A stretch of 64,000 nt of DNA from Paraburkholderia kururiensis (GTDB lineage: Bacteria; Pseudomonadota; Gammaproteobacteria; Burkholderiales; Burkholderiaceae), in contig NZ_CP139965.1 of assembly GCF_034424375.1 (NCBI RefSeq), positions 6,448,001-6,512,000 on the forward strand. The letters are read 5' to 3'. The position numbers and the translations under genes were made by a program. Position 1 is the first letter of the stretch. Every line of letters starts with the position of its first letter. The notes beneath the pieces are model-generated. The model did not search any database, was not told where the DNA came from, and saw only the letters and a list, made by a program, of their open reading frames with translations. This document shows positions 48,094-56,862 of the stretch, piece by piece.

Positions 48094-48816
48094 ATGAGCG
48101 AAACCAGCCCGCGCCTCTTTATCGTTTCCCCTCACTTCGACGATGCCGTGTTCGGATGCGGCGCCCTGCTCGCCACGCATCCCGACGCGGCTGTCTGCAC
48201 CGTGTTTGCCGGTGCGCCCGAGCACGACATGTCCACGCCCTGGGACAAGCAGTCCGGTTTCAGCGGCGCGCACGAGGCCATTCGCATGCGCGCGGGCGAG
48301 GACGATCGCGCGCTCGAAGTGCTCGATGCGATTCCGGTCCGCATGCCGTTTCTCGATGCGCAATACCTGAACTCGCCCACCGTGAGCACGCTCGCCGCGG
48401 CGCTCGAAGAAGTGATCTACGGGTCCACGGCCAATACGCTGCTGATGCCGCTCGGGCTCTTTCACAGCGATCACGCGCTCGTGTTCGAGGCCTGTTGCGA
48501 AGTGCTGCCGCGGCTCGCGCATCTCTCGTGGTTCGCCTATGAAGAAGCCATTTACCGGCGCCTGCCGGGGCTCGTGCAGGAACGTCTCGCCGATCTGCTC
48601 GAACGCGGCATTACCGCGACGCCCGCGCATCCGGCACACGACCACACGCTCGACGCGTCGCGCCAGGCGTTCGCCAAACGCGAAGCGGTACACGCCTACG
48701 AGAGTCAACTGCGCGCGCTGCCCAACGGTTACGACGACGTGTTCGCGCCCGAACGCTACTGGCAGCTCGACGCCGTACGCGACCACGGCAAGCGCGCAAA
48801 AAAAGCGGCTTCATGA
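48094..48816 (+). CDS. PIG-L/LmbE family deacetylase
   Basis: 240 aa from ATG 48094; an in-frame ATG at 48067 adds nine residues. Zinc-binding and catalytic motifs are SPHFDDAVFGCG (the PHxDD motif) and HSDH in GLFHSDHAL. PIG-L enzymes remove acetyl groups from N-acetylglucosaminyl or related substrates in the cytosol. No cysteine/thiol or glycan pathway neighbours identify the substrate. Confidence 0.87.
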   Translation: MSETSPRLFIVSPHFDDAVFGCGALLATHPDAAVCTVFAGAPEHDMSTPWDKQSGFSGAHEAIRMRAGEDDRALEVLDAIPVRMPFLDAQYLNSPTVSTLAAALEEVIYGSTANTLLMPLGLFHSDHALVFEACCEVLPRLAHLSWFAYEEAIYRRLPGLVQERLADLLERGITATPAHPAHDHTLDASRQAFAKREAVHAYESQLRALPNGYDDVFAPERYWQLDAVRDHGKRAKKAAS

Positions 48817-48956
48817 GCCGCGTGCGGGCGCATCGAAGTGCCTGCATCGCCGCGCGCTATCGCCTACGCTATGAAAGACGACGACCGACGAGCGCCGGCT
48901 GCTTCCCTCGTGCTTTCGAAGCACGCCGGCCCCGCTCCTTCCCGCGAGGTGAGTTG

Positions 48957-49178
48957 ATGATCCGCATGCATACCGCTCCCATTCCCGATCCGCTTGCGGA
49001 CCCCACGCGCGACCCCGACAGCGAGCGCACGTCGCCGCCCACGCCGGGCCATCACAACGACGAACCTCAGCGCCCCGAAGGACCGCCCGAGAAAGATCCG
49101 GTCTCGCGTCCGGGCGCGCATCGCGCACGTCGGCCGCATCACGAAGAAGACGAATGCGTCGCGGCACTGTGCCGATAG
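48957..49178 (+). CDS. Small Pro/charged-residue-rich protein
   Basis: 73 aa from ATG 48957, with GAGGTGA five bases upstream. Low-complexity and probably disordered (IPDPLADPTRDPDSERTSPP, then RPEGPPEKDP, ending HHEEDECVAALCR). Two cysteines near the C-terminus. Resembles the possible product at 20152-20340. Function unknown. Confidence 0.5.
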   Translation: MIRMHTAPIPDPLADPTRDPDSERTSPPTPGHHNDEPQRPEGPPEKDPVSRPGAHRARRPHHEEDECVAALCR

Positions 49179-49406
49179 CGCCCTCATAGCGGCGAACGCA
49201 GCCAATACGGACGAATCGCAGCCGCTGCAAACCACGCGGCACACACTCGCACCGCGGGCAAGCGTGCGACGAACCGGGCTGGGCTCAAGTCAGAAAATTA
49301 CGGGTTTCCCCTGCTGCGCTGCGGTATCTCCCATGCCGTTAGAAAGGTGAACCCCGCCGGGGACGCGTGTTACCCGAGAGCGGCCTGACAAAACAAAGAG
49401 CCCACC

Positions 49407-50957
49407 ATGCACAAGCGAACTCTCAACCAGAAACTGGGGTCGATGATCGTCGTCCTCTGGATCGGTCTGATCCTGATCGGTGCGTTCGGCGCCTGGCAAA
49501 GCCGCACGTCGATGATCGCCGAACGGCGTACCCAGCTCGTCTCGCTCATCCAGCAGGCGAATAGCGTCATCAAGCACTATTACGCGCTCTCCGAACAGCA
49601 CGTCATGACCGAAGACGAGGCGAAGAAACAGGCGCTCGCCGACGTCGCGGCCATGCGCTACGGCGCGGACGGCTACATCTCCATCAACAATTCGCAGTCG
49701 GTCATGCTGATGCATCCCATCAAGCCTGAACTGGTCGGCAAGCAGATGGCGAACTTCACCGATCCGGCCGGCCATCACATGTTCACGGACATCGTGAACG
49801 CTGCGAGCAAGGAAGGCGGCGGCTTCGTCGACTACCTGTGGTCGAAGCCCGGCAGCCAGGAGCCGGTGCCCAAGACGAGCTACGCGCTGCGCTTCGCGCC
49901 GTGGGACTGGATCGCCGTGACGGGCATGTACATGGACGACGTGCGCACGGCGTTTTTCGCGAGCCTCGCGCGCTGGCTCGTCATCACCGTGACGCTGGGC
50001 GCCATCGCCACGGTCGTGATGGTGCTGGTGCTGCGCAGCGTGCGCCGCAGCCTGGGCGGCGAACTGGAAGCGGCGCTGGAAACGGCGCACCGCATTTCGC
50101 AGGGCGACCTCACGGCGCACATCACCGTGCAAGGCAACGACGAGCGCAGCCTGCTCTTCGCGCTGCGCGCCATGCAGGACTCGCTCGTGAATACCGTGGG
50201 GCGCGTGCGCAGCGGCGCCGAGAACATCAACGTGGGCGCCAACGAAATTGCGGCGGGCAACACCGACCTCTCGCAACGCACCGAAGAACAGGCCGCCGCG
50301 CTCGTGCAGACCGCGTCGAGCATGGACCAGATGACCAGCAACGTGAAGCAGAACGCGGACAGCGCCACGCAGGCGGCCACGCTCGCCAGCGAAGCGGCGG
50401 ACATCGCCACGCGCGGCAGCCGCGTGGTGGACGACGTGGTGCGCACCATGGGCGAGATCACGCACAGCGCGCAGCAGATCGGCGACATCATCGGCGTGAT
50501 CGACGGCATCGCGTTCCAGACCAATATCCTTGCGTTGAACGCGGCAGTGGAAGCGGCGCGCGCAGGCGAACAGGGCCGCGGCTTCGCGGTGGTCGCAGCG
50601 GAAGTGCGCAGCCTCGCGCAGCGCTCGGCCACGGCGGCCAAAGAGATCAAGGCGCTCATCGAGAAGTCGACGGACACTGTGGAAGGCGGCGCCGCACTCG
50701 TCAGCAACGCAGGCTCCACCATGACCGAGATCGTGCAGTCCGTGAAGCGCGTGAACGAGATTCTCGAAGAGATCAGCCATGCGTCACGCGAGCAGAGCGC
50801 GGGCATCGAGCAGGTGAATCGCGCCGTGGGCGAGATGGACCAGGTGACGCAGCAGAATGCGGCGCTCGTGGAACAGGCTGCCGCCGCGGCCCATTCGCTC
50901 AAGGACCAGGCGAGCGCGCTGCGCGACGCCATTGCGAGCTTCCAGCTGCCGGCTTGA
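49407..50957 (+). CDS. Methyl-accepting chemotaxis protein with Cache sensor domain
   Basis: 516 aa. TM1 at ~12-30, a single-Cache (sCache_2) periplasmic domain at ~33-185 (YGADGYISINNSQSVMLMHP, FTDPAGHHMFTDIV), TM2 at ~187-210, HAMP at ~211-263, and a signalling domain whose hairpin tip is IGVIDGIAFQTNILALNAAV. The C-terminus (ASFQLPA) lacks a CheR-docking pentapeptide. Ligand is probably a small carboxylate, as for many sCache_2 receptors, but this is not shown. Confidence 0.93.
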   Translation: MHKRTLNQKLGSMIVVLWIGLILIGAFGAWQSRTSMIAERRTQLVSLIQQANSVIKHYYALSEQHVMTEDEAKKQALADVAAMRYGADGYISINNSQSVMLMHPIKPELVGKQMANFTDPAGHHMFTDIVNAASKEGGGFVDYLWSKPGSQEPVPKTSYALRFAPWDWIAVTGMYMDDVRTAFFASLARWLVITVTLGAIATVVMVLVLRSVRRSLGGELEAALETAHRISQGDLTAHITVQGNDERSLLFALRAMQDSLVNTVGRVRSGAENINVGANEIAAGNTDLSQRTEEQAAALVQTASSMDQMTSNVKQNADSATQAATLASEAADIATRGSRVVDDVVRTMGEITHSAQQIGDIIGVIDGIAFQTNILALNAAVEAARAGEQGRGFAVVAAEVRSLAQRSATAAKEIKALIEKSTDTVEGGAALVSNAGSTMTEIVQSVKRVNEILEEISHASREQSAGIEQVNRAVGEMDQVTQQNAALVEQAAAAAHSLKDQASALRDAIASFQLPA

Positions 50958-51274
50958 TCGAGCAGGGATCGACCAGGTACAGAGGCCGGGCCCGCCGGTC
51001 TCTGCAAAAAAAGGAAGACGCCGGCGCGTGCGCCGGACGTCTTCGAAACCACGCCATGCCGGAATGGCGCACTCACTAGACGAGTGGGCCGCGCGGAATT
51101 TGAAACGGCCGCGCCGTCGCGCGGTGCGCCTTCTCTCTTCCCAGCAAAACACCGCCGTCGCGGGCATCGGCCGCGTCGCGACGCCACGCCGCCCTGTCAC
51201 GGCGCACGCTCATTACATTATGATTACAGGCCGTTCATTCCCTTCGTGACGGCGACCGCTGTCCGCTCTCGTTC
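50958..51274. other. Intergenic region with hairpin and candidate promoter
   Basis: 317 bp. A bulged stem-loop at 51014-51044 follows the chemoreceptor. At 51219-51224 TATGAT is a fair -10 element with TGTCAC 18 bp upstream as a weak -35, suited to the transpeptidase gene at 51275. Confidence 0.4.
51014..51044. terminator. Bulged stem-loop downstream of chemoreceptor gene
   Basis: GAAGACG-CCGGCGC pairs with GCGCCGG-A-CGTCTTC with one bulge. A seven-A run precedes it on the plus strand, so on the minus strand it is followed by T residues; on the plus strand the T-run is missing. Confidence 0.45.
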
Positions 51275-53020
51275 ATGACCTACACGAAGAACCGGCAGCG
51301 CGCGGCCGGCTATGCCCGCAACAGTGTTCATCCCGCACTCGCGGCGCGCCTGCCCGCGTGGCGTTCGAAGTTCGTCGTGCTGCTCGCCTCGGCGGCCTTC
51401 GCCGCCCTCGCGGGCCGCGCGCTGTGGGTGCAGGTCGCCCATCGCGACTTCTACGTGGAGCAAGGCGAAAAGCGTTATCAACGCACGGTCGAACTGGATG
51501 CCACACGCGGGCGCATCGTGGACCGCAACGGCGGCCTGCTCGCCGTGAGCCTCGCCACCTACGAGATCTGGGCCACGCCGAAGCTCGTGGACGAGGCCGC
51601 CTATGGACCGCTTGCGGAACTGCTCGACATGCGGCTCGACGAATTGCGCCGCCGTTTGCGCAGCGACCGCTCGTTCGTGCTGCTCAAGCGTCAGGTGGAT
51701 GCGCAAACGGCGCAGCACATCGACCGCCTTTCGATTGCGGGCATCACGCAGATTGCCGATACGAAGCGCTTCTACCCCGAGGGCGAATCCGCGGCACACG
51801 TGGTGGGCTTCACCGACATCGAAGACAAGGGACAGGAAGGCGTGGAGCTGGCGGCCAACGCGCAGCTCTCGGGCACGCCGGGGCACCGCGAAGTGATTCG
51901 CGACCGGCTGGGGCGCGTGGTGTCGGAAACGCGTCCGCCCGTGCCCGCGCGCAACGGCGAGACCGTTCGTCTCACCATCGACCGGCGCATCCAGCAACTG
52001 GCCTACGCGCAATTGAAGACCGCGGTGGCGAAGCACAACGCGCAGGCGGGCAGCGTGGTCGTGCTCGACGCGCACAACGGCGAGATTCTCGCGCTCGCCA
52101 ACTGGCCGTCGTTCGATCCCAACGACCGCGCGCGGCTCACGGGCAGCCAGTTGCGCAACCGCGCGGTGGTGGACACGTTCGAGCCCGGCTCCACGATCAA
52201 GCCGCTCGTCGTCGCGCTCTCGCTGGACGAGCGCAAGGTGCGTGCGCAGACCATCGTGGATACGTCGCCGGGCACCTGGCGCATCGGTCCCGCCGTGATT
52301 CACGACACGTCCAATCATGGCCGCGTGACCGTGGCCGAGGCGCTGCAGAAGTCGAGCAACGTCGCGCTCGCCAAGCTCGCGCTGAACCTGCCCGCCGAGA
52401 CCCTCTGGCGCAAGTATCAGGACTACGGCATCGGCCGCCCACCGGCGCTCGCGTTTCCGGGCGCCGCGTCAGGGCAGTTGCGGCCGTACGTTCGTTGGCG
52501 GCCCATCGAACAGGCCACGATGGCCTACGGCTACGGCCTGTCGATGTCGCTGCTGCAGATCGCGCAGGTCTACACCGCGTATGCGGGCGACGGCACGCTG
52601 CATCCCGTGCGCCTCACGCAAGACGGCACCGCGTCTCAGGCAGACGGCACGGCAGGGGCCACGACCCCCGCGCAGTCACGCAGCGTGACCACGCCGGCCA
52701 CGGCGGCTGCGATCCGTTCGATGCTGGAAATGGCCACGGGCGACGGCGGCACCGGCCGCGCCGCGAACGTGCCGGGCTACCGCGTGGGCGGCAAGACCGG
52801 CACGGCGAGGAAGCACGTGGGCCAGGGCTATGCGAAGAACCGCTACCGGTCGCTCTTCGTCGGCATGGCGCCGATGAGCCGCCCGCGCGTGATCGTCGCC
52901 GTGATGATCGACGACCCCGCCGCAGGCCAGGGTTTCTACGGCGGCACCGTGGCGGGGCCCGTCTTCGCGGGCGTGACCGAAGGCACGCTCAAGTTGCTGG
53001 GCGTGCCGCCGGACGTCTGA
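51275..53020 (+). CDS. Class B penicillin-binding protein, FtsI/PBP2-type transpeptidase (extra copy)
   Basis: 581 aa. One N-terminal membrane anchor (residues ~32-50), a pedestal domain (~60-220) and a transpeptidase domain with SxxK S306-T-I-K309, SxN S360-S-N362 and KTGT near residue 507. It forms peptidoglycan cross-links and should be a beta-lactam target. It stands alone between chemotaxis genes, not in a division/cell-wall cluster, so it is probably a paralog of the main FtsI. Confidence 0.92.
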   Translation: MTYTKNRQRAAGYARNSVHPALAARLPAWRSKFVVLLASAAFAALAGRALWVQVAHRDFYVEQGEKRYQRTVELDATRGRIVDRNGGLLAVSLATYEIWATPKLVDEAAYGPLAELLDMRLDELRRRLRSDRSFVLLKRQVDAQTAQHIDRLSIAGITQIADTKRFYPEGESAAHVVGFTDIEDKGQEGVELAANAQLSGTPGHREVIRDRLGRVVSETRPPVPARNGETVRLTIDRRIQQLAYAQLKTAVAKHNAQAGSVVVLDAHNGEILALANWPSFDPNDRARLTGSQLRNRAVVDTFEPGSTIKPLVVALSLDERKVRAQTIVDTSPGTWRIGPAVIHDTSNHGRVTVAEALQKSSNVALAKLALNLPAETLWRKYQDYGIGRPPALAFPGAASGQLRPYVRWRPIEQATMAYGYGLSMSLLQIAQVYTAYAGDGTLHPVRLTQDGTASQADGTAGATTPAQSRSVTTPATAAAIRSMLEMATGDGGTGRAANVPGYRVGGKTGTARKHVGQGYAKNRYRSLFVGMAPMSRPRVIVAVMIDDPAAGQGFYGGTVAGPVFAGVTEGTLKLLGVPPDV

Positions 53021-53038
53021 AGCGGGCTGCATGCAACG

Positions 53039-53062
53039 CGGCGTGCCGGCTTCGGCACGCCG
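53039..53062. terminator. Bidirectional terminator hairpin
   Basis: CGGCGTGCCG/CGGCACGCCG, a perfect 10-bp stem with a GCTT loop, between the convergent transpeptidase stop (53020) and the stop of the minus-strand gene (53072). Confidence 0.55.
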
Positions 53063-53071
53063 TAACAGCCG

Positions 53072-53383
53072 TCAGCTTGCCTGATGCTCGATCAGCATCC
53101 AGCCCTTCTTCGCATTGCCGTCCACGGAACGGTCGAAGCCCGTGTTGAGCTTCCATTCCCACGTGGGCGCCGGCATTTCGCTGCCGTGCGCGGCGAGCGC
53201 CTCGATCTGCCGCTTGACCTGCTCGCGGTTCGCCATGAAACGCGAGCCGGCATACACGACGTTGTAGAGCGGCACGAGCGAATCCACCAGAAACACTCGA
53301 ACAACCTTGCCCGGCGAGACCACGATTTCCGTGGTCGATCCGACCGAGATGGGAAAGCGGATGGAAAGAGAAGACGTCTGCAT
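53072..53383 (-). CDS. Hypothetical protein following cheV
   Basis: 103-aa soluble protein without a signal peptide. It begins with a beta-rich half (SIRFPISVGSTTEIVVSPGK) and continues with a helix (NREQVKRQIEALAAHG). It starts 15 bp after the cheV stop on the same strand, so both are probably on one mRNA. Ribosome site weak. No family recognised. Confidence 0.65.
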   Translation of the reverse strand: MQTSSLSIRFPISVGSTTEIVVSPGKVVRVFLVDSLVPLYNVVYAGSRFMANREQVKRQIEALAAHGSEMPAPTWEWKLNTGFDRSVDGNAKKGWMLIEHQAS

Positions 53384-53398
53384 TTCAGGATTTCGTGT

Positions 53399-54355
53399 TT
53401 ATGCCTCGGCGAGCGCGTGGCGCATGGCGTCGGCCAGTTCCGCGGCGGCAAACTTGGCGACGTAGCCGTTTGCACCCACTTTCTTCACATGCTGTTCGTT
53501 CGCGCTGCCCGACAACGACGAGTGAATGACCACCGGAATGGCGCGTAATTCGTCGTCGGACTTGATCATGCGCGTGAGCGTGAAGCCGTCCATCTCGGGC
53601 ATTTCGAGGTCCGTCAGCACGAGCGCGATTTCGTCGGATACGCGGCCGCCGTGGTCCCGCGCACGCTGCACGGCGCCCTGCAGGAAGTCCCAGGCCTCGC
53701 GGCCGCTCTTGGTCGTGACGTAGGACACGCCCATTTCGTCGAGGCTTTGTTCGATCAGCTTGCGCGCGAGCCCCGAATCGTCGGCGGCCAGCACCTTCGC
53801 GCCGGGACGCAGCGTGATGCGGCCCGTCTCCTGTTCGGGCTGGGCACCGTGGTCCGGCATCACGTCGCGCAGAATCTGCTCGACGTCGATGACCTGGGCA
53901 AGGCGGCTGTCGGGCGTGTCGCCGTCCAGTCGCGCGAAGCCGGTCACGGCACCGTTGCCGAGCGAGGCATCGGCGGGAATGACGTTATTCCATTCCAGCC
54001 GCACGATGTCGTCCACTTCTTCCACGGCGAAGCCCTGCGTGGTACGGGCGAATTCGGTTACGAGCAGAATGCGCGGGCCGCCCGCGGTGCGGCAGCCGAT
54101 GGTCTGCGCAAGGTCGATGACGGGCATCACCTGGCCGCGAATGTCCACCACGCCCATCACTTCGGGGCGTGCGCCTGCGAGTGCGGTAATCGGCGGCATC
54201 TCCACGATTTCCCGTACCTTGAACACGTTGATGCCGTACAGTTCGCGCTGCTCGGAGCCGGGCGCACTGCCGAGCCTGAACAGCAGCAGCTCGAACATGT
54301 TGTTGCCGGCTAACCTGACGCGCTGCTCAATGTCCTGCTGGGCTTTATCGATCAT
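53399..54355 (-). CDS. cheV: Chemotaxis protein CheV (CheW-receiver fusion)
   Basis: 318 aa from ATG 54355, AGGAG six bases upstream. N-terminal CheW-like domain (~20-170: YGINVFKVREIVEMP, VMGVVDIRGQVMPVIDL) and C-terminal receiver with DDS, phospho-acceptor in VLTDLEMPEMDG and K in YVAKF. CheV couples chemoreceptors to CheA and tunes the response by phosphorylation. A sigma-28-like promoter lies upstream. No cheA/cheY genes are in the window; the nearest partner is the chemoreceptor at 49407. Confidence 0.95.
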   Translation of the reverse strand: MIDKAQQDIEQRVRLAGNNMFELLLFRLGSAPGSEQRELYGINVFKVREIVEMPPITALAGARPEVMGVVDIRGQVMPVIDLAQTIGCRTAGGPRILLVTEFARTTQGFAVEEVDDIVRLEWNNVIPADASLGNGAVTGFARLDGDTPDSRLAQVIDVEQILRDVMPDHGAQPEQETGRITLRPGAKVLAADDSGLARKLIEQSLDEMGVSYVTTKSGREAWDFLQGAVQRARDHGGRVSDEIALVLTDLEMPEMDGFTLTRMIKSDDELRAIPVVIHSSLSGSANEQHVKKVGANGYVAKFAAAELADAMRHALAEA

Positions 54356-54896
54356 GCAGAACTCCTCTCCGTCTCTTTTCTCGTGGGGGAACAAAAGGCA
54401 TAACGGCAGACGGACGCATTACTTGAGACCCGTCTTTTGGGGACGGTTGATCGAAAACAGGCCGTATTGATATGAGCAAAACCGCCGCGAACGAAAAGCA
54501 AGGGATAGCCCGTATCGCGTCCTGAACACGGCACGCGCAACGAACAAGGCGCCGCTGAACGCGCGCGCCGTGACCTCGAAACGAAGCGCGCCCTTCGCTC
54601 TGCTGACGGCGCCCGTCTGTACGCTCTCGCACTTGTGCGCAGGCATTTCGGCGAACCGACGTCAACGCAACGCAAAGCGCCTCGCCGCGGTTGAAAGCGC
54701 GCATTCGCTGCACTATGGTTAAACATCTGGTGCAGGCGACGCGTAACGCTCAAGTCCCGCACCAATCCCGCCGCAACGGCGACAGCCGTTCTCTCTCTCC
54801 CTGGGCCTCCAGCGGACGCTTTTCATTTCATCGATATCGCACGAAGCCCCTGCTTCGCGCGCGGCATGCATGCCTGCCTGAAACAGGAGACGTGAA
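54356..54896. other. Divergent region between cheV and the first tandem secreted gene
   Basis: 541 bp. The cheV promoter candidate lies at 54400-54426. The remainder has scattered open frames on both strands without start signals or family resemblance, and I see no gene in it. Confidence 0.45.
54400..54426 (-). promoter_or_regulatory. Sigma-28 (FliA)-like promoter of cheV
   Basis: On the minus strand TCAA, 15 nt, then GCCGTTAT, close to the flagellar consensus TAAA-N15-GCCGATAA (three of four and six of eight matches). It ends 44 bp before the cheV ATG. Confidence 0.5.
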
Positions 54897-55433
54897 ATGC
54901 GTAACGCAACCGTCGCTGTTCTGCTTGCCCTCTGTTCAATCCCGCTCGCTCATGCCGACGACACGGCCCGAGAAAGTCAGACGCGTCACGCGCAGACGCT
55001 CAAGGTGTTCGACAGTCAGGGCAAATATATCGGCCCGCTCGTCGCTATCGATCAGCTCACGGTGGGCACGGTCGTGAACGCCAACGGCGTTCTCATCGTC
55101 GCACCCATTCACCGCGTCTCGGTGAACGGCCAGACGTCGGCCTCGCAATACGAATGGGCGAACACCCTGCCTGCTACGGCCGCGCCGCCCACGCTCGATT
55201 GCCGGGGCTTTCCTGTCATCGGTGCGCTCACGGGGCCCGGCGTACTGCGGCCGTCGTTCACGCTGCGCTCGGGGACCGAGGCCACGGCCTATGTGGCGCC
55301 CGTCGGCTACTCCATGCCCACGCCGCCCAACGGTCAATGCACGGGCGAAGGTTCGCCCGCGCCGAGCTGGCTGGCTCAAAGCACCTACCCGCTTACGCAG
55401 AACTACCCCGAACCGCTCGCGATTCACTATTGA
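54897..55433 (+). CDS. Secreted protein of a tandem paralog family, copy 1
   Basis: 178 aa, signal peptide MRNATVAVLLALCSIPLAHA. Mature protein: LKVFDSQGKYIGPLVAID, then a beta-rich stretch VVNANGVLIVAPIHRV, SQYEW, LDCRGFPVI, LRPSFTLRSGTEATAYVA and the ending STYPLTQNYPEPLAIHY. Two cysteines outside the signal could form a disulfide. AACAGGAGA precedes the ATG, a leader block shared with the two downstream copies. Not matched to any family I know. Confidence 0.75.
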   Translation: MRNATVAVLLALCSIPLAHADDTARESQTRHAQTLKVFDSQGKYIGPLVAIDQLTVGTVVNANGVLIVAPIHRVSVNGQTSASQYEWANTLPATAAPPTLDCRGFPVIGALTGPGVLRPSFTLRSGTEATAYVAPVGYSMPTPPNGQCTGEGSPAPSWLAQSTYPLTQNYPEPLAIHY

Positions 55434-55510
55434 ACGCGGGGCGTGTCGACACGACGCGGACACCACGCTTCGCCGTGACGTCGTCCGCTGCACAAAACAG
55501 GAGACATGAA

Positions 55511-56122
55511 ATGCACTACTCGATAGTGGCTGCGCTCTGTGCCGTGTGTCTTGCGTCTTCCGCTTATGGGGGTGACGCGGGTGAGGGAAACAGTGCGAAC
55601 CCGGGCCGCGATCCCGGCGGGAACGCGGGCGCGGCCCTCGAAGTAGTCGATGCCCAGGGCCACGACGTGGGCCCGCTCGTCTCGTTCACCGACAGAACCG
55701 TGGCGACGGTGGTGAGCGTCGACGGCGCGATCATCGTTGCGCCGCTCAGCCGCGCATCGGCGGGTGGCCACCTCTCGGCTTCGCAGTTCGAGTGGAGCAG
55801 CAGCACGGCCTTCCCCAACTATCCCTCCACGGACTGCAGCGGTCCGCCCATCGTCTCCAGCACGAACTTCGTGGGCAGCGGCGACGCCGCGCCGGTGCGC
55901 CCTTCGCTCACCATCCGCACGGGTTCCGTCGCGACGGCCTATATCGCACCCGACACCTGGTCCACGACGATCGCGGGACAGTCGCAGGTCGAATCGCATT
56001 TCGGCTGCATCGCGACGAGTACGTCGACCTCGGGCTGGCTGCCTGCGAGCACCTATTCGCTCACGCAGAACTACCCCGAGCCGCTTACCGTCCGCTTCGA
56101 CAACCGCCAGCGTCGCCACTGA
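55511..56122 (+). CDS. Secreted protein of a tandem paralog family, copy 2
   Basis: 203 aa from ATG 55511 (MHYSIVAALCAVCLASSAYG); an ATG at 55506 is out of frame and stops after six codons. It repeats the family plan (LEVVDAQGHDVGPLVSF, VVSVDGAIIVAPLSR, SQFEW, TDCSGPPIV, RPSLTIRTGSVATAYIA, STYSLTQNYPEPLTV). It has an extra Gly/Asn-rich N-terminal insertion and a longer basic tail (DNRQRRH). AACAGGAGA leader as in copies 1 and 3. Confidence 0.75.
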   Translation: MHYSIVAALCAVCLASSAYGGDAGEGNSANPGRDPGGNAGAALEVVDAQGHDVGPLVSFTDRTVATVVSVDGAIIVAPLSRASAGGHLSASQFEWSSSTAFPNYPSTDCSGPPIVSSTNFVGSGDAAPVRPSLTIRTGSVATAYIAPDTWSTTIAGQSQVESHFGCIATSTSTSGWLPASTYSLTQNYPEPLTVRFDNRQRRH

Positions 56123-56160
56123 GCGCCGCATCCGCGATGTGACGGAACAGGAGATTCGAA

Positions 56161-56730
56161 ATGCGCACCTCACATGCCGCTGTCCTGCTCGCGCTTTGTC
56201 TGACGCCGCTCGTGGCACACGGTGACGACCCGACGAGCCGCGCCCCCGCGAACAACGCCGCCGTGCTGAAAGTGTTCGACGCGCAAGGAAGGTACGTCGG
56301 ACCGCTCGTCGCCTTCGACAACGAACCGGTCGCCACGGTGATCGAGGTCAACGGCGCCGTCATCGTCGTGCCGCTCAGCCGGCTCTACACGGACGACCAG
56401 TTTTCATCGACGCAATACGAATGGGCTTCGTCGTTCTTCCCGAGCACCTACTATCCCACCAGCGACTGCAGCGGGCCGCCCTTCATCAGCGGCGACGCGC
56501 CGGTACGGCCTGCCGTGACCCTGCGGTCAGGCAGCGTTGCCACCACGTACATTGCGGCGGACACGCCGTCGTCCACCCTCACGCTGCATTCGTACGGACA
56601 GCCAGGGTCGTGCAGCACGCTGGGCAGCAGCCCGTCGGTGCCGCCCGTGATTACCGAAGAAGGCTGGACGCCCGCGAGCACGTATCCGCTCACGCAGAAC
56701 TACCCCGAGCCGTTGACGGTGCACTACTGA
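56161..56730 (+). CDS. Secreted protein of a tandem paralog family, copy 3
   Basis: 189 aa, signal peptide MRTSHAAVLLALCLTPLVAHG. Family plan again: LKVFDAQGRYVGPLVAFD, VIEVNGAVIVVPLSRL, TQYEW, SDCSGPPFI, RPAVTLRSGSVATTYIA, STYPLTQNYPEPLTVHY. It is closer to copy 1 in its ends and to copy 2 in the Cys region. The 38-bp gap after copy 2 indicates one operon. The gene is followed by an unrelated SDR gene. Confidence 0.75.
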   Translation: MRTSHAAVLLALCLTPLVAHGDDPTSRAPANNAAVLKVFDAQGRYVGPLVAFDNEPVATVIEVNGAVIVVPLSRLYTDDQFSSTQYEWASSFFPSTYYPTSDCSGPPFISGDAPVRPAVTLRSGSVATTYIAADTPSSTLTLHSYGQPGSCSTLGSSPSVPPVITEEGWTPASTYPLTQNYPEPLTVHY

Positions 56731-56862
56731 ACGGAGTTGAAGCCTTCACGCCTTCAGGCTCGATGTCCTGAAACCTGCCTATAAACGTCATTTACGCCAC
56801 TCGCCGCGACGCCTACGATTTGCCTTGCCGAATCCACACCACTTAAATGCAAGGAGCAAATC

